From: J051 sp040289295 | GTDB lineage: Bacteria; Armatimonadota; Fimbriimonadia; Fimbriimonadales; ATM1 | Direction of reading: 5' to 3' | Assembly: GCA_040289295.1 (NCBI GenBank) | Contig: PSLA01000001.1 | Location: 80,444 to 144,443 of the forward strand | Length of the DNA stretch: 64,000 nt | In this document: in pieces, positions 1-7,352 of the stretch | Position numbering within the stretch: position 1 is the stretch's first letter | How the letters are laid out: each line of letters opens with the position of its first letter | Notes under the pieces: model-generated | What the model saw: the letters and a program-made list of their open reading frames with translations, nothing else | Database searches by the model: none | What the model was told of the DNA's origin: nothing | Translations under genes and position numbers: made by a program

Positions 1-933
1 AGCAACCTCGCCTCCGAGAAGGGCGACGACGATGGAGCGTTCAAAGTCGCACTCATCACGCCGTCGCCAGTCAACGACTCAGGTTGGAGCGCCCTTGCGT
101 ATCGGGGCCTCGAGGCGATTCGGGTGAACCTCGGCGCAGAGGTCAGCAATGTGGTCGCTTCCACGCCAGCCGACATCGAGGACGCGATGCGCTCGTTCGC
201 CCAAAAAGGGTTTGACCTCATCATTGGCCACGGCTACGAGTACAACCAACACGCTATCAAAGTGGGCAAGGAGTTCCCTAACACCGTATTCGTCAGCTCG
301 TCCGGCGATCAAACGGCGAAGAACGTCGGCGCCTTCCGATTCTATCTCGAGCAAGGCACCTATCTCTTGGGAGTGCTGGCCGCGAAACTGTCGAAGTCTG
401 GCGTGGTCGGCATGGTAGGAGGCCCGGACATCCCCAGCATCGAGAGCACGTTTCAAGCGTTCGAGGCAGGAGCCAAGGCAGAACGGCCCGACATCACGGT
501 TCTCAAAGCATACACGGGCTCGAATGGCGACATCGGTGCCGCTAAGCAGCAAACTCTCGCATTCATCAACCGAGGGGCAGACATCATCATTCACCAAACC
601 AACGCCGCGGCGGCGGGCGTGTTCGAGGCCTGTCGTGAACGGAAAGTGTGGGCATTCGGAACGAACAGCGACCAGTCCTCGGTTGCTCCGGACGTGGTGC
701 TCGCGAGCGCGGTGATTCGTGCGGATACGGTGTTCACCGACCTTGCCGCCCGCGTGCGGGATGGCAAGTACTCCGGAGCCGTCGAACTTGTGGGAGTCAA
801 AGAGGGCGCCATCAACGTCGTATTCAACCCTAAACTGCTTGACAAGATTCCAAAAGAGTATCAGGACATTTTAACAAGACAGTTCGCTGAGATTATGAGC
901 GGCGATCTCGTCGTGCCCAAGTTGGAGTTCTGA
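1..933 (+). CDS. BMP-family (Bmp/PnrA-like) nucleoside ABC transporter substrate-binding lipoprotein, 5' truncated
   Basis: The gene is already open at base 1, so its start, signal peptide and lipobox lie outside the window. The visible 310 residues begin near the usual mature N-terminus of the family (FKVALITPSPVNDSGWSAL), followed by the GHGYEYN and KVGMVGGPDIPSIE-like segments typical of BMP/PnrA periplasmic binding proteins, which bind purine nucleosides or related ligands. It would deliver ligand to the ABC ATPase and two permeases directly downstream. The stop codon TGA at 931-933 overlaps or abuts the start of the ATPase gene, so the four genes form one operon. The family call is firm. 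The ligand is inferred only from the family, and the pterin genes downstream make a purine or pterin-related ligand worth considering. Confidence 0.9.
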   Translation, partial: SNLASEKGDDDGAFKVALITPSPVNDSGWSALAYRGLEAIRVNLGAEVSNVVASTPADIEDAMRSFAQKGFDLIIGHGYEYNQHAIKVGKEFPNTVFVSSSGDQTAKNVGAFRFYLEQGTYLLGVLAAKLSKSGVVGMVGGPDIPSIESTFQAFEAGAKAERPDITVLKAYTGSNGDIGAAKQQTLAFINRGADIIIHQTNAAAAGVFEACRERKVWAFGTNSDQSSVAPDVVLASAVIRADTVFTDLAARVRDGKYSGAVELVGVKEGAINVVFNPKLLDKIPKEYQDILTRQFAEIMSGDLVVPKLEF

Positions 934-935
934 AC

Positions 936-2283
936 CTGGAGATTCAAGTCCGCGCGGTCACGAAGCGTTTCGGCGACGTCGTCGCCCTTAGCGAGGCGTC
1001 GCTGACGATCCGTACCGGCGAAGTTCACGCCCTGCTCGGCGAGAACGGCGCGGGCAAAACCACGCTCGCCTCCATTCTTTCAGGTAACCTGCAGCCCACA
1101 TCGGGCGCACTGATCGTTGACGGACGAAACGTGCGCTTCCGGGACGCGGGGGTGGCGCGCAACTTTGGCATCGACATAGTGCACCAGCACTTTATGCTAA
1201 TTCCTGCGTTCACCGTTGCCGAAAACCTCGCTCTGTTTGGCGCGACGGATGGCGTGTCAGAGTTAGACGTTTCACCCGACGCGATTGTGCGCGACCTGTC
1301 GGTCGGCGAACAACAGCGGGTGGAGATTGCGCGGGCGCTTGCGTCCGGGCGCGCAGTCGTCTTGTTCGACGAGCCGACAGCCGTTCTCACGCCTGACGAG
1401 TCGCGTCAGTTGCTTGATCGCCTGCGCCGCCTTGCGGACGAGGGCAGGGGCGTTGTCCTCATCACCCATCGAGTGGAGGAAGCGCTCGCTGTCGCCGACC
1501 GGATCACTGTTCTTCGCGGCGGAAAGGTAGTGCGTCAGTTGACCCCACGGGAGGCAACCGAGGAAACTCTCAAGACCCTTATCGCAGGTGGCGAGGTGCA
1601 GCTGGAGGTAAGCAACGGCGAAAGCCACCCAACTGACGAGATTCGGGTTCTCGCGCAGGACGTGTGCGTCAGAAGCGATAGGGGGCACATCGCGGTCGCG
1701 GGGGTTACCCTATCGATTAGAGCCGGCGAGGTGGTGGGCGTCGGAGGCGTTGACGGGAATGGGCAGCTGGAATTGGCGGAGGCGATCGCAGGCGTCCGAA
1801 ACTATGAGTCTGGAGCCGTGAAGACCACAGGAAACGTCGCCTACATACCAGCAGACCGCAACCGAGACGGCCTTGCGCTCTTGATGACCGTTCTCGACAA
1901 CCTTCTGATCGCGGGACATCGCAGGAGGAACCTCCGCGTCGGCCCGCTTTTGCATCCTCGGCGAGTCCTACAGTGGGCGCGTTCCGTCCTTCGGCGGTAC
2001 CACGTTCGCCCCCAAAGGATCGACCTCCCCCGCCCTCAGCGGCGGCAATCGGCAGAAGCTCCTCGTTGCGCGCGAGCTGGACGCCAAGCCTGATGTTATC
2101 GTCGCTGTCCATCCAACAAGAGGCCTCGACGTTCGGGCAAAGGCGCAAGTCCATCGCATGCTTCAAGAGGCGAAGGTGCGCCGCTGCGCCATTCTCCTCG
2201 TCAGCGCCGACCCTGACGAACTCTCTTCCCTATCAGACCGCACCCTCGTCATGAGCCGAGGGCGGTGCAAGGACAGCACGTGA
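936..2283 (+). CDS. Double-NBD ABC transporter ATP-binding protein (nucleoside/simple-sugar type), frameshifted
   Basis: This is the energy-coupling ATPase of the BMP importer, with two nucleotide-binding domains in one chain. The first domain is complete: Walker A GENGAGKTT, signature LSVGEQQR, Walker B VVLFDEPTA and H-loop LITHR. The second domain starts near position 1650, but its signature LSGGNRQK (2035 onward) lies in a different frame from the upstream part. Frame 3 runs to about 2000-2030 and frame 1 then continues to the TGA at 2281-2283, ending with PTRGLDVRA and LLVSADPDELSSLSDRT. One extra base, or two missing, between about 1990 and 2034 would explain this. No ATG, GTG or TTG start lies in frame near the 5' end. 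CTG at 936 has GGAG 8 nt upstream, and CTG at 930 forms a CTGA overlap with the previous stop. The break is either an assembly error or a real mutation. Confidence 0.8.
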
Positions 2284-3287
2284 GGCTCATCCCCATCCTA
2301 CTCGGCTTATTGCTAACCCTCGCGCTCACCCTCGCCGCGTTCGGTTTGCCTGTCCTCGATTCGCTCGGCCATCTATGGGAAGGGGCGCTGGGCGATAAGT
2401 TCGCCATTCACCGCACGCTCGTCAAGGCAAGCCCCCTGATACTCGCCGGCCTCGGCATGGTCGTAGCGTGGCGGGGCGGCATGTTTAATATTGGCGGCGA
2501 GGGGCAGCTCCTCATGGGCGCGTCAGCGGGGGCGATCACGTATCACCTCCTCAGCCGAATCCAAGGTCCCGCGCTAACTGTGCTGGTGTTAGCCGCGTGT
2601 TGCCTGGCGGGCGCGTTGTGGGCCTGCATTGCCGCGCTTCTCTACACGAAACGAGGCGTCAACGTAGTTATCAGCACGATCCTCCTGAACTTCGTCGCAA
2701 TTCATATGGTGTCGTACCTCGTGCGCGGGCCGCTCCAGGCAGTGGGCGAGACAATCCCTCAGACGACGCCCCTGCCGGCAAGCGCAATGTTCCAGCGCCT
2801 CGACCCGCAAAGCAGCTTGCACACCGGGTTGTTCATCGCCCCGCTGCTCGCCCTAACCGTGCACGTGTGGCTGAAGTTGACCGCGTCGGGCTTTCAATTA
2901 CGCTTGGTAGGGCAGAACCCGTCGGCGGCTCAAGCGGCACGGATACCGGTCGCGCAAACGCAGGTGCTCGCCCTCACCGTCAGGGGCGCGCTGTGCGGCC
3001 TTGCGGGAGGTGTCGAGTATGTCGGCGTCAGTGGCTACCTCTTCGACGGCTTTTCACCCGGCTGGGGGTACTTGAGCATCGCGGTCGCGCTTCTGGGTGG
3101 CCTGGAGGCTTGGGGCGTGGTGCTTTCGGGCCTCTACTTCGGAGCGCTTGTCGCCGGTTCGAGGAACCTCGAGGCATTCGGTGGTGCGTCCTCCGCATTT
3201 GTGTATGCGGTGCAGGGCATTGCGGTGATTGCGTTCGTCGCGCTGCAACAATGGGCGCGCCGGAAGGTTGAGAGGACCGCTTCATGA
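2280..3287 (+). CDS. BMP-type ABC transporter permease 1 (YufP/BmpC-like)
   Basis: A hydrophobic permease of about 335 residues with repeated membrane segments and the conserved stretch GGMFNIGGEGQLLMG found in the simple-sugar/nucleoside ABC permease family (BPD_transp_2). GTG at 2280 overlaps the ATPase stop as GTGA, so I prefer it. An in-frame GTG at 2265 is the alternative and would add five residues. It pairs with the second permease directly downstream to form the channel for the ligand captured by the binding protein at the window start. Typical members are 330-370 residues, so the length is normal. Confidence 0.88.
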   Translation: MRLIPILLGLLLTLALTLAAFGLPVLDSLGHLWEGALGDKFAIHRTLVKASPLILAGLGMVVAWRGGMFNIGGEGQLLMGASAGAITYHLLSRIQGPALTVLVLAACCLAGALWACIAALLYTKRGVNVVISTILLNFVAIHMVSYLVRGPLQAVGETIPQTTPLPASAMFQRLDPQSSLHTGLFIAPLLALTVHVWLKLTASGFQLRLVGQNPSAAQAARIPVAQTQVLALTVRGALCGLAGGVEYVGVSGYLFDGFSPGWGYLSIAVALLGGLEAWGVVLSGLYFGALVAGSRNLEAFGGASSAFVYAVQGIAVIAFVALQQWARRKVERTAS

Positions 3288-4168
3288 GCGAGCTCCTCGG
3301 CGTTATCGGCGCCATGCTGTCACTCGGCACTCCACTCGTCATCGCGGCAACCGGGGAAACGATTTCAGAGCGCGCCGGAGTGCTGAACATCGGCCTGGAG
3401 GGCGCGATGCTCGCCTCGGCGTACGCGGGCTTCTACACTTCCTGGCAAACCGGGAGCCCGTACCTCGGCCTGCTCGCAGGCTGCCTCGTGGGGGCGCTCG
3501 TGCTGGGGGGAACCGCGCCGCTGGTGCTGCACCTCGGCGCTGACCAGGTTGTCGTAGGTACAGGAGTGAACCTGCTCTGCTTGGGCGTCACGGGCACGTT
3601 GTTCGTGATGGCATTCGGTCGCGCAGGGCAGTTGGTGCAAGTTCCCACGGTCGGAAAGTTCGCGGGGGACCTCAGCCTGAATGTCGTGATGCTTGCCGCC
3701 CCTGCGCTCGTATACCTGAGTTGGCGCCTCCTTTTTCGCACTGATTGGGGCCGCGCGCTTCGTGCAGCCGGTGAAATGCCGGAAGCCGCAACAGCCGCCG
3801 GCTGGTCGGTCTACCGCCTCCGTCTGCAGGGCATCCTCGCATCTGGGCTCACGGCTGGTCTGGCGGGGGCGTACCTGAGCGTCGCGCAAACGAACTCCTT
3901 TGCGGAAAACATGACGGCAGGGCGCGGGTTTGTCGTGATTGCGGCGGTAACATTCGGGCGATGGACCCCGCTCGGAGCAGCCGCCGCGGCAATGCTGATC
4001 GCATTTGCCTATGGTCTACAGTTCTTGATCAAAGCGTATTCCTTGCCGCTGCCGTACCAGCTGTTCGACGCGCTGCCGTATCTGATTGCGCTCGGCGTAC
4101 TGGTGGGCAGTGGGCGAGGCAAAGCAGGCCCCGCGGCTCTCGCAATGCCCTACAAGGAGCACCGGTAG
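3284..4168 (+). CDS. BMP-type ABC transporter permease 2 (YufQ-like)
   Basis: This 294-residue membrane protein begins with ATG overlapping the preceding stop (ATGA). It carries the family stretch GETISERAGVLNIGLEGAML near residue 25, which in the second permease of nucleoside importers corresponds to the NIG.EG motif of the first. At least seven hydrophobic segments follow. It is the second half of the heterodimeric channel and the last gene of the importer operon. A GC-rich palindromic repeat (4170-4200) separates it from the pterin operon. Confidence 0.88.
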   Translation: MSELLGVIGAMLSLGTPLVIAATGETISERAGVLNIGLEGAMLASAYAGFYTSWQTGSPYLGLLAGCLVGALVLGGTAPLVLHLGADQVVVGTGVNLLCLGVTGTLFVMAFGRAGQLVQVPTVGKFAGDLSLNVVMLAAPALVYLSWRLLFRTDWGRALRAAGEMPEAATAAGWSVYRLRLQGILASGLTAGLAGAYLSVAQTNSFAENMTAGRGFVVIAAVTFGRWTPLGAAAAAMLIAFAYGLQFLIKAYSLPLPYQLFDALPYLIALGVLVGSGRGKAGPAALAMPYKEHR

Positions 4169-4169
4169 C

Positions 4170-4200
4170 ACAGGGAGGGCGAGCCTCCGGCGAGCCGTGG
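4170..4200 (+). repeat. GC-rich interspersed repeat, family 2 (copy A)
   Basis: CAGGGAGGGCGAGCCTCC followed by GGCGAGCCGTGG. It is closely matched by 51532-51562 and, inverted and in tandem, by 42882-42976. The arms GGCGAGC and GGCGAGCC flank a short centre. It sits in the gap between the transporter operon and the pterin operon, immediately before the AAGGAG ribosome-binding site of the next gene. Confidence 0.7.
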
Positions 4201-4217
4201 CAAGGAGCAACCGTAGC

Positions 4218-5054
4218 ATGAGGCTGACACGAATCGCCCGCTTCTCCTGCGGGCACAGGTTCTGGAACCCGGAGTGGAGCGACGACGAGAACCGCCGCGC
4301 GTTCGGACAGTACGCTTCACCCTATAACCACGGCCACAATTATCTCCTTGAAGTAACGGTGGAAGGAGCCGTACGTCCTGAAACCGGTATGGTGATTAAC
4401 ATCGGGGACGTGAAGAAAGACATCGTCGAGCAGGTAGTACATGCGCTCGATCGGAAGAGCCTTAACGACGAGGTGCCCCCGTTCGACCGAGTCGCTCCGA
4501 ACCTTGAGAACCTTATTCGTTGGATCGCAAATCGGATCCCCGCGCCCGGAGGAGCTAAACTGTGCAGGTTGCGACTGTATGAGATGCAGGACTTCTACGC
4601 GGAATTGTCATTCGACGCTGGCGACGCGAAGGGGGAGCGCAAAGTGCTGACCCTGACGCGCGGCTACCACTTCTCCGCTTCGCACCGGCTGCACAACCCC
4701 CAACTGTCCGACGAAGAAAACCGCGAGCTGTTCGGAGCGTGCAACAACCCACACGGTCACGGCCACAACTACGAGATGGAGGTTACCGTCGGCGGCCAGA
4801 TGGACGAAACCACAGGAATGATCGTGGATATTGACGCCCTGGATGAAGTGGTGATCCGAGAAGTCGTTGAGCGCTACGATCATCGGAACCTGAACATGGA
4901 GTTGCCCGAGTTCGCCGACAAGAACCCGACCTCCGAGGCGCTACTAAAAGAAATTTGGAACCGCCTCGAGCCGACCGTTCCAGCCAAACTGGTGCGTGTG
5001 GTTTTGAAAGAAACACCGAGAAACGTGTTCGAATACACCGGAGGTGATGCGTGA
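4218..5054 (+). CDS. Tandem 6-pyruvoyl-tetrahydropterin synthase (two PTPS/QueD-fold domains, N-terminal one degenerate)
   Basis: A 278-residue protein with two PTPS-fold domains in tandem. Members of the family convert 7,8-dihydroneopterin triphosphate to 6-pyruvoyl-tetrahydropterin (or a carboxy variant) with zinc bound by three histidines. The C-terminal domain (from about residue 140) is intact. It has a zinc histidine in SASHRL, the CX5HGH pattern of BH4-type PTPS-I enzymes in CNNPHGHGHNY, the catalytic Asp-His in YDHRNLN and the final Glu in KETPRNVFEY. The N-terminal domain keeps its zinc histidines (CGHRF, NHGHNY), but the catalytic Cys position is Tyr (QYASPYNHGH) and the Asp-His pair reads LDRKSLN, so it is probably inactive. 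ATG at 4218 is preceded by AAGGAG. Its last codon overlaps folE (GTGA). Confidence 0.9.
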   Translation: MRLTRIARFSCGHRFWNPEWSDDENRRAFGQYASPYNHGHNYLLEVTVEGAVRPETGMVINIGDVKKDIVEQVVHALDRKSLNDEVPPFDRVAPNLENLIRWIANRIPAPGGAKLCRLRLYEMQDFYAELSFDAGDAKGERKVLTLTRGYHFSASHRLHNPQLSDEENRELFGACNNPHGHGHNYEMEVTVGGQMDETTGMIVDIDALDEVVIREVVERYDHRNLNMELPEFADKNPTSEALLKEIWNRLEPTVPAKLVRVVLKETPRNVFEYTGGDA

Positions 5055-5620
5055 CCGACCGTCTCCAAGAGGTGTACCGTCGGCTCCTGGAAGAGATTGG
5101 CGAAGACCCCAGTCGGGAAGGGCTCGCCAGGACGCCCAGTCGCGCGGCGAAGGCGATTCGCTTCCTAACGCGCGGCTATCAGCAGAGCCTCGTCGACATT
5201 GTGAACGGCGCGGTATTCACCGAGAACCTTGAGGACATGGTCATCGTGCGCGACATTGAGTTCTTCAGCCTCTGCGAGCACCACTTACTGCCGTTCTTCG
5301 GCTTCGCCCACGTCGGCTACATCCCGAACGGCAAGATCATCGGCATCAGCAAGATCGCGCGGATCGTGGATATGTTTGCGAGGCGCCTCCAGGTGCAGGA
5401 GCGCATGACGCAACAGGTCGCCGAGGCGCTACACGAGACTCTGGAACCTCGCGGCGTCGTGTGCGTCTCCGAAGCAAAGCACCTGTGCATGATGGCGCGG
5501 GGCGTTGAGAAGCGCGCTTCCAACGTCTTAAGCAGCTACCTGACGGGCGTGTTCCGCGACAACCCCCCCACACGGCAGGAGTTCTTCGAGTTGATTCAAC
5601 AAAGGAGGACGTATCTCTGA
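5051..5620 (+). CDS. folE: GTP cyclohydrolase I
   Basis: A 189-residue enzyme that converts GTP to 7,8-dihydroneopterin triphosphate, the first step of folate and tetrahydrobiopterin synthesis. Zinc ligands are visible in FSLCEHHLLPF and AKHLCMM, and the family segments IGISKIARIVD and MARGVEKR are present. The GTG start overlaps the PTPS stop (GTGA), so the two are translationally coupled. The downstream SDR overlaps the folE stop. The set FolE, PTPS, SDR reproduces the order of reactions of BH4-type pterin synthesis. Confidence 0.96.
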   Translation: MTDRLQEVYRRLLEEIGEDPSREGLARTPSRAAKAIRFLTRGYQQSLVDIVNGAVFTENLEDMVIVRDIEFFSLCEHHLLPFFGFAHVGYIPNGKIIGISKIARIVDMFARRLQVQERMTQQVAEALHETLEPRGVVCVSEAKHLCMMARGVEKRASNVLSSYLTGVFRDNPPTRQEFFELIQQRRTYL

Positions 5621-6324
5621 GCCGCATCCCCAACGCGTGCCTGGTAACGGGAGCCAGCAGCGGTATCGGCCGTGCGGTGGCGCTTTGTCTTGCGCGACGA
5701 GGCGTGCACGTGGCGCTCAACGGGCGCAACCGGGAACGACTTGAACAGACCCGTCAAGCCTGTGCCGAAAGCGGCGTGGATGCGTTCGCTGTTGATGGCG
5801 ACGCGGCCGACGAGGCGGTACTGCGCGAGCTCTTACTCCTCTTGCCGGAAGGGCCGATTGGAGCCGTCTTCGCCGCGGGCTACGCCCGTTTCGGTGATAC
5901 TCTGTCGCTCGAAGCCGAAGTCTGGGACTCCAGCATTCACGCCAACCTAACCGCACTCTATCATGGCAATCGACTTGCGATTGAGGGCATGCTTTCTCGG
6001 GGCGGAGGGCGCATCTTGAACGTCTTGAGCGTGGCGAGCAGGGTCGCGTTCCCCTCCTCGGCGGCGTACGTCGCTTCGAAGTACGGCGCGCTCGGACTCA
6101 CGCGGAGCCTCGCGGCTGAGTTTCGTTCGCGCGGGATCGAAATCATCGCCTTCATGCCCGGCTCAACCAACACCGAGTTGTGGAACAGCCAGGGCGCGGC
6201 GCCCGACCGCGAACGCATGATGAAACCGGAAGACGTCGCCACCGCGGTGGCGAACGCGATCCTGCACGAGGGCGACGCTTTCTTCGACGAGGTGCTACTA
6301 ATGCCTCCGGGGGGGGTGTTGTGA
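5617..6324 (+). CDS. Short-chain dehydrogenase/reductase, candidate sepiapterin-reductase-like step
   Basis: A 235-residue classical SDR: cofactor motif TGASSGIG near residue 11, an Asn-rich NAG-like position (AAGYARFG), the catalytic Ser in NVLSVASR and YVASK as the YxxxK pair. No ATG, GTG or TTG lies in frame upstream of the cofactor motif. CTG at 5617 is preceded at ideal spacing by AAGGAGG (5602-5608) and overlaps the folE stop as CTGA, so I take CTG as the start. Placement after PTPS and folE suggests it reduces 6-pyruvoyl-tetrahydropterin, as sepiapterin reductase does. That role is inferred from context, since SDR sequence alone does not fix the substrate. Confidence 0.85.
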   Translation: MSRIPNACLVTGASSGIGRAVALCLARRGVHVALNGRNRERLEQTRQACAESGVDAFAVDGDAADEAVLRELLLLLPEGPIGAVFAAGYARFGDTLSLEAEVWDSSIHANLTALYHGNRLAIEGMLSRGGGRILNVLSVASRVAFPSSAAYVASKYGALGLTRSLAAEFRSRGIEIIAFMPGSTNTELWNSQGAAPDRERMMKPEDVATAVANAILHEGDAFFDEVLLMPPGGVL

Positions 6325-7352
6325 TGCGGGTCGGCATCATCGGCGCAGGAGCTATGGGGCGGACGCACGCGCGGCACTATTCGAAGATGGACGACGTCTC
6401 CCTCATCGTCTTCGACATCGAGCGCGAGTCCGCGGAGTCGCTTCGAAGCCAAGCGGCGAACGCCAGCGTTTGCAACAGCCTCGATCAACTTCTGTCCAGC
6501 GTGGACGCGGTTGACGTCTGCCTGCCTACGCATCTACACAAGGAGGTCGTCCTCACGGCGCTCGAAGCGAAGCTACCCACCCTCTGCGAAAAACCCCTCG
6601 CGCGCACCGTTGCCGAGTGCGCCGAGATGGTGGATGCGGCGTATCGCCACAGCACGTTGCTCATTCCCGCGCAGGTCGTCCGCTTCTTCCCGGAGTTCGA
6701 AACTGCGCACAGGGTCGTTAAGTCGGGGAGATTGGGTGTCATCTCTGCCATACGAACGCGACGGGGCGGCGCGCAGCCCAGAGGCGCAGGCGAATGGTTC
6801 CGCAACCCAGACCTTTCGGGCGGAGTCCTGTTGGACCTCGCTGTGCACGACTTCGACTGGATTCTGTGGACGTTTGGGCCTGTCGCGCGAGTGTTCTCTC
6901 AGGCACTGACCTGGTCGAACGTCGGCGCGCTGGATTACGCGCTGACGATTTTGACCCTCGATAGCGGCGCGCTCGCCCACGTGGAGGCGACATGGGCAGA
7001 TCCGGGCGGCTTCCGAGTGACGTTCGAGGTCGTCGGTTCGGAGGCGCTCCTCGAGTTCGACAGTCGGCTGAAGGCCACGCTGCGAACGGCCACAGACCCC
7101 CTCTCCCTGTGGGAGAGGGTTGGGGTGAGGGCAGCTGAGTCCAACCTTGCGCCGTGCGACGATCCTTACTTCAAGCAACTGCGCGCGTTCTTGAAGGCAG
7201 CTATGGGAGAGGCGCCTCCCGCCGTTCGTCCTGAGGAGGGAATGGCCGCCGTGGCAGTTGCGGAGGCGGCGATCGAAAGCGCATGCAGCGGCAGGCCTGT
7301 GGCCCCCTCGCGAATCGAACCCCGGCGAACTGCCGAGGCGTCTGAGATCTGA
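6324..7352 (+). CDS. Gfo/Idh/MocA-family NAD(P)-dependent oxidoreductase with an in-frame repeat insertion
   Basis: A 342-residue oxidoreductase. It starts with the Rossmann motif GIIGAGAMGRTHA and carries the conserved CEKPLART of the family, whose Lys is catalytic, then the C-terminal GGVLLDLAVHDFDW segment with its His. ATG at 6324 shares its A with the preceding stop (TGATG). Near residue 260 the sequence DPLSLWERVGVRAAES interrupts the C-terminal domain. It is the translation of a palindromic repeat (7098-7134) also present in the next gene and in ftsZ. Family members act on sugars or inositol, but the substrate here is unknown. Confidence 0.9.
   Translation: MRVGIIGAGAMGRTHARHYSKMDDVSLIVFDIERESAESLRSQAANASVCNSLDQLLSSVDAVDVCLPTHLHKEVVLTALEAKLPTLCEKPLARTVAECAEMVDAAYRHSTLLIPAQVVRFFPEFETAHRVVKSGRLGVISAIRTRRGGAQPRGAGEWFRNPDLSGGVLLDLAVHDFDWILWTFGPVARVFSQALTWSNVGALDYALTILTLDSGALAHVEATWADPGGFRVTFEVVGSEALLEFDSRLKATLRTATDPLSLWERVGVRAAESNLAPCDDPYFKQLRAFLKAAMGEAPPAVRPEEGMAAVAVAEAAIESACSGRPVAPSRIEPRRTAEASEI
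7098..7134 (+). repeat. Palindromic repeat family 1, in-frame copy in the Gfo/Idh/MocA gene
   Basis: CCCTCTCCCTGTGGGAGAGG followed by GTTGGGGTGAGGGCAGC. The arms CCCTCTCCC and GGGAGAGGG form a hairpin with a three-base loop. It is read in frame as PLSLWERVGVRAA. Confidence 0.9.

Noticed and set aside
2597..3271. 224-codon frame overlapping the first permease
   Set aside because: It is an Arg/Gly-rich shadow of the permease frame with no recognisable motif.
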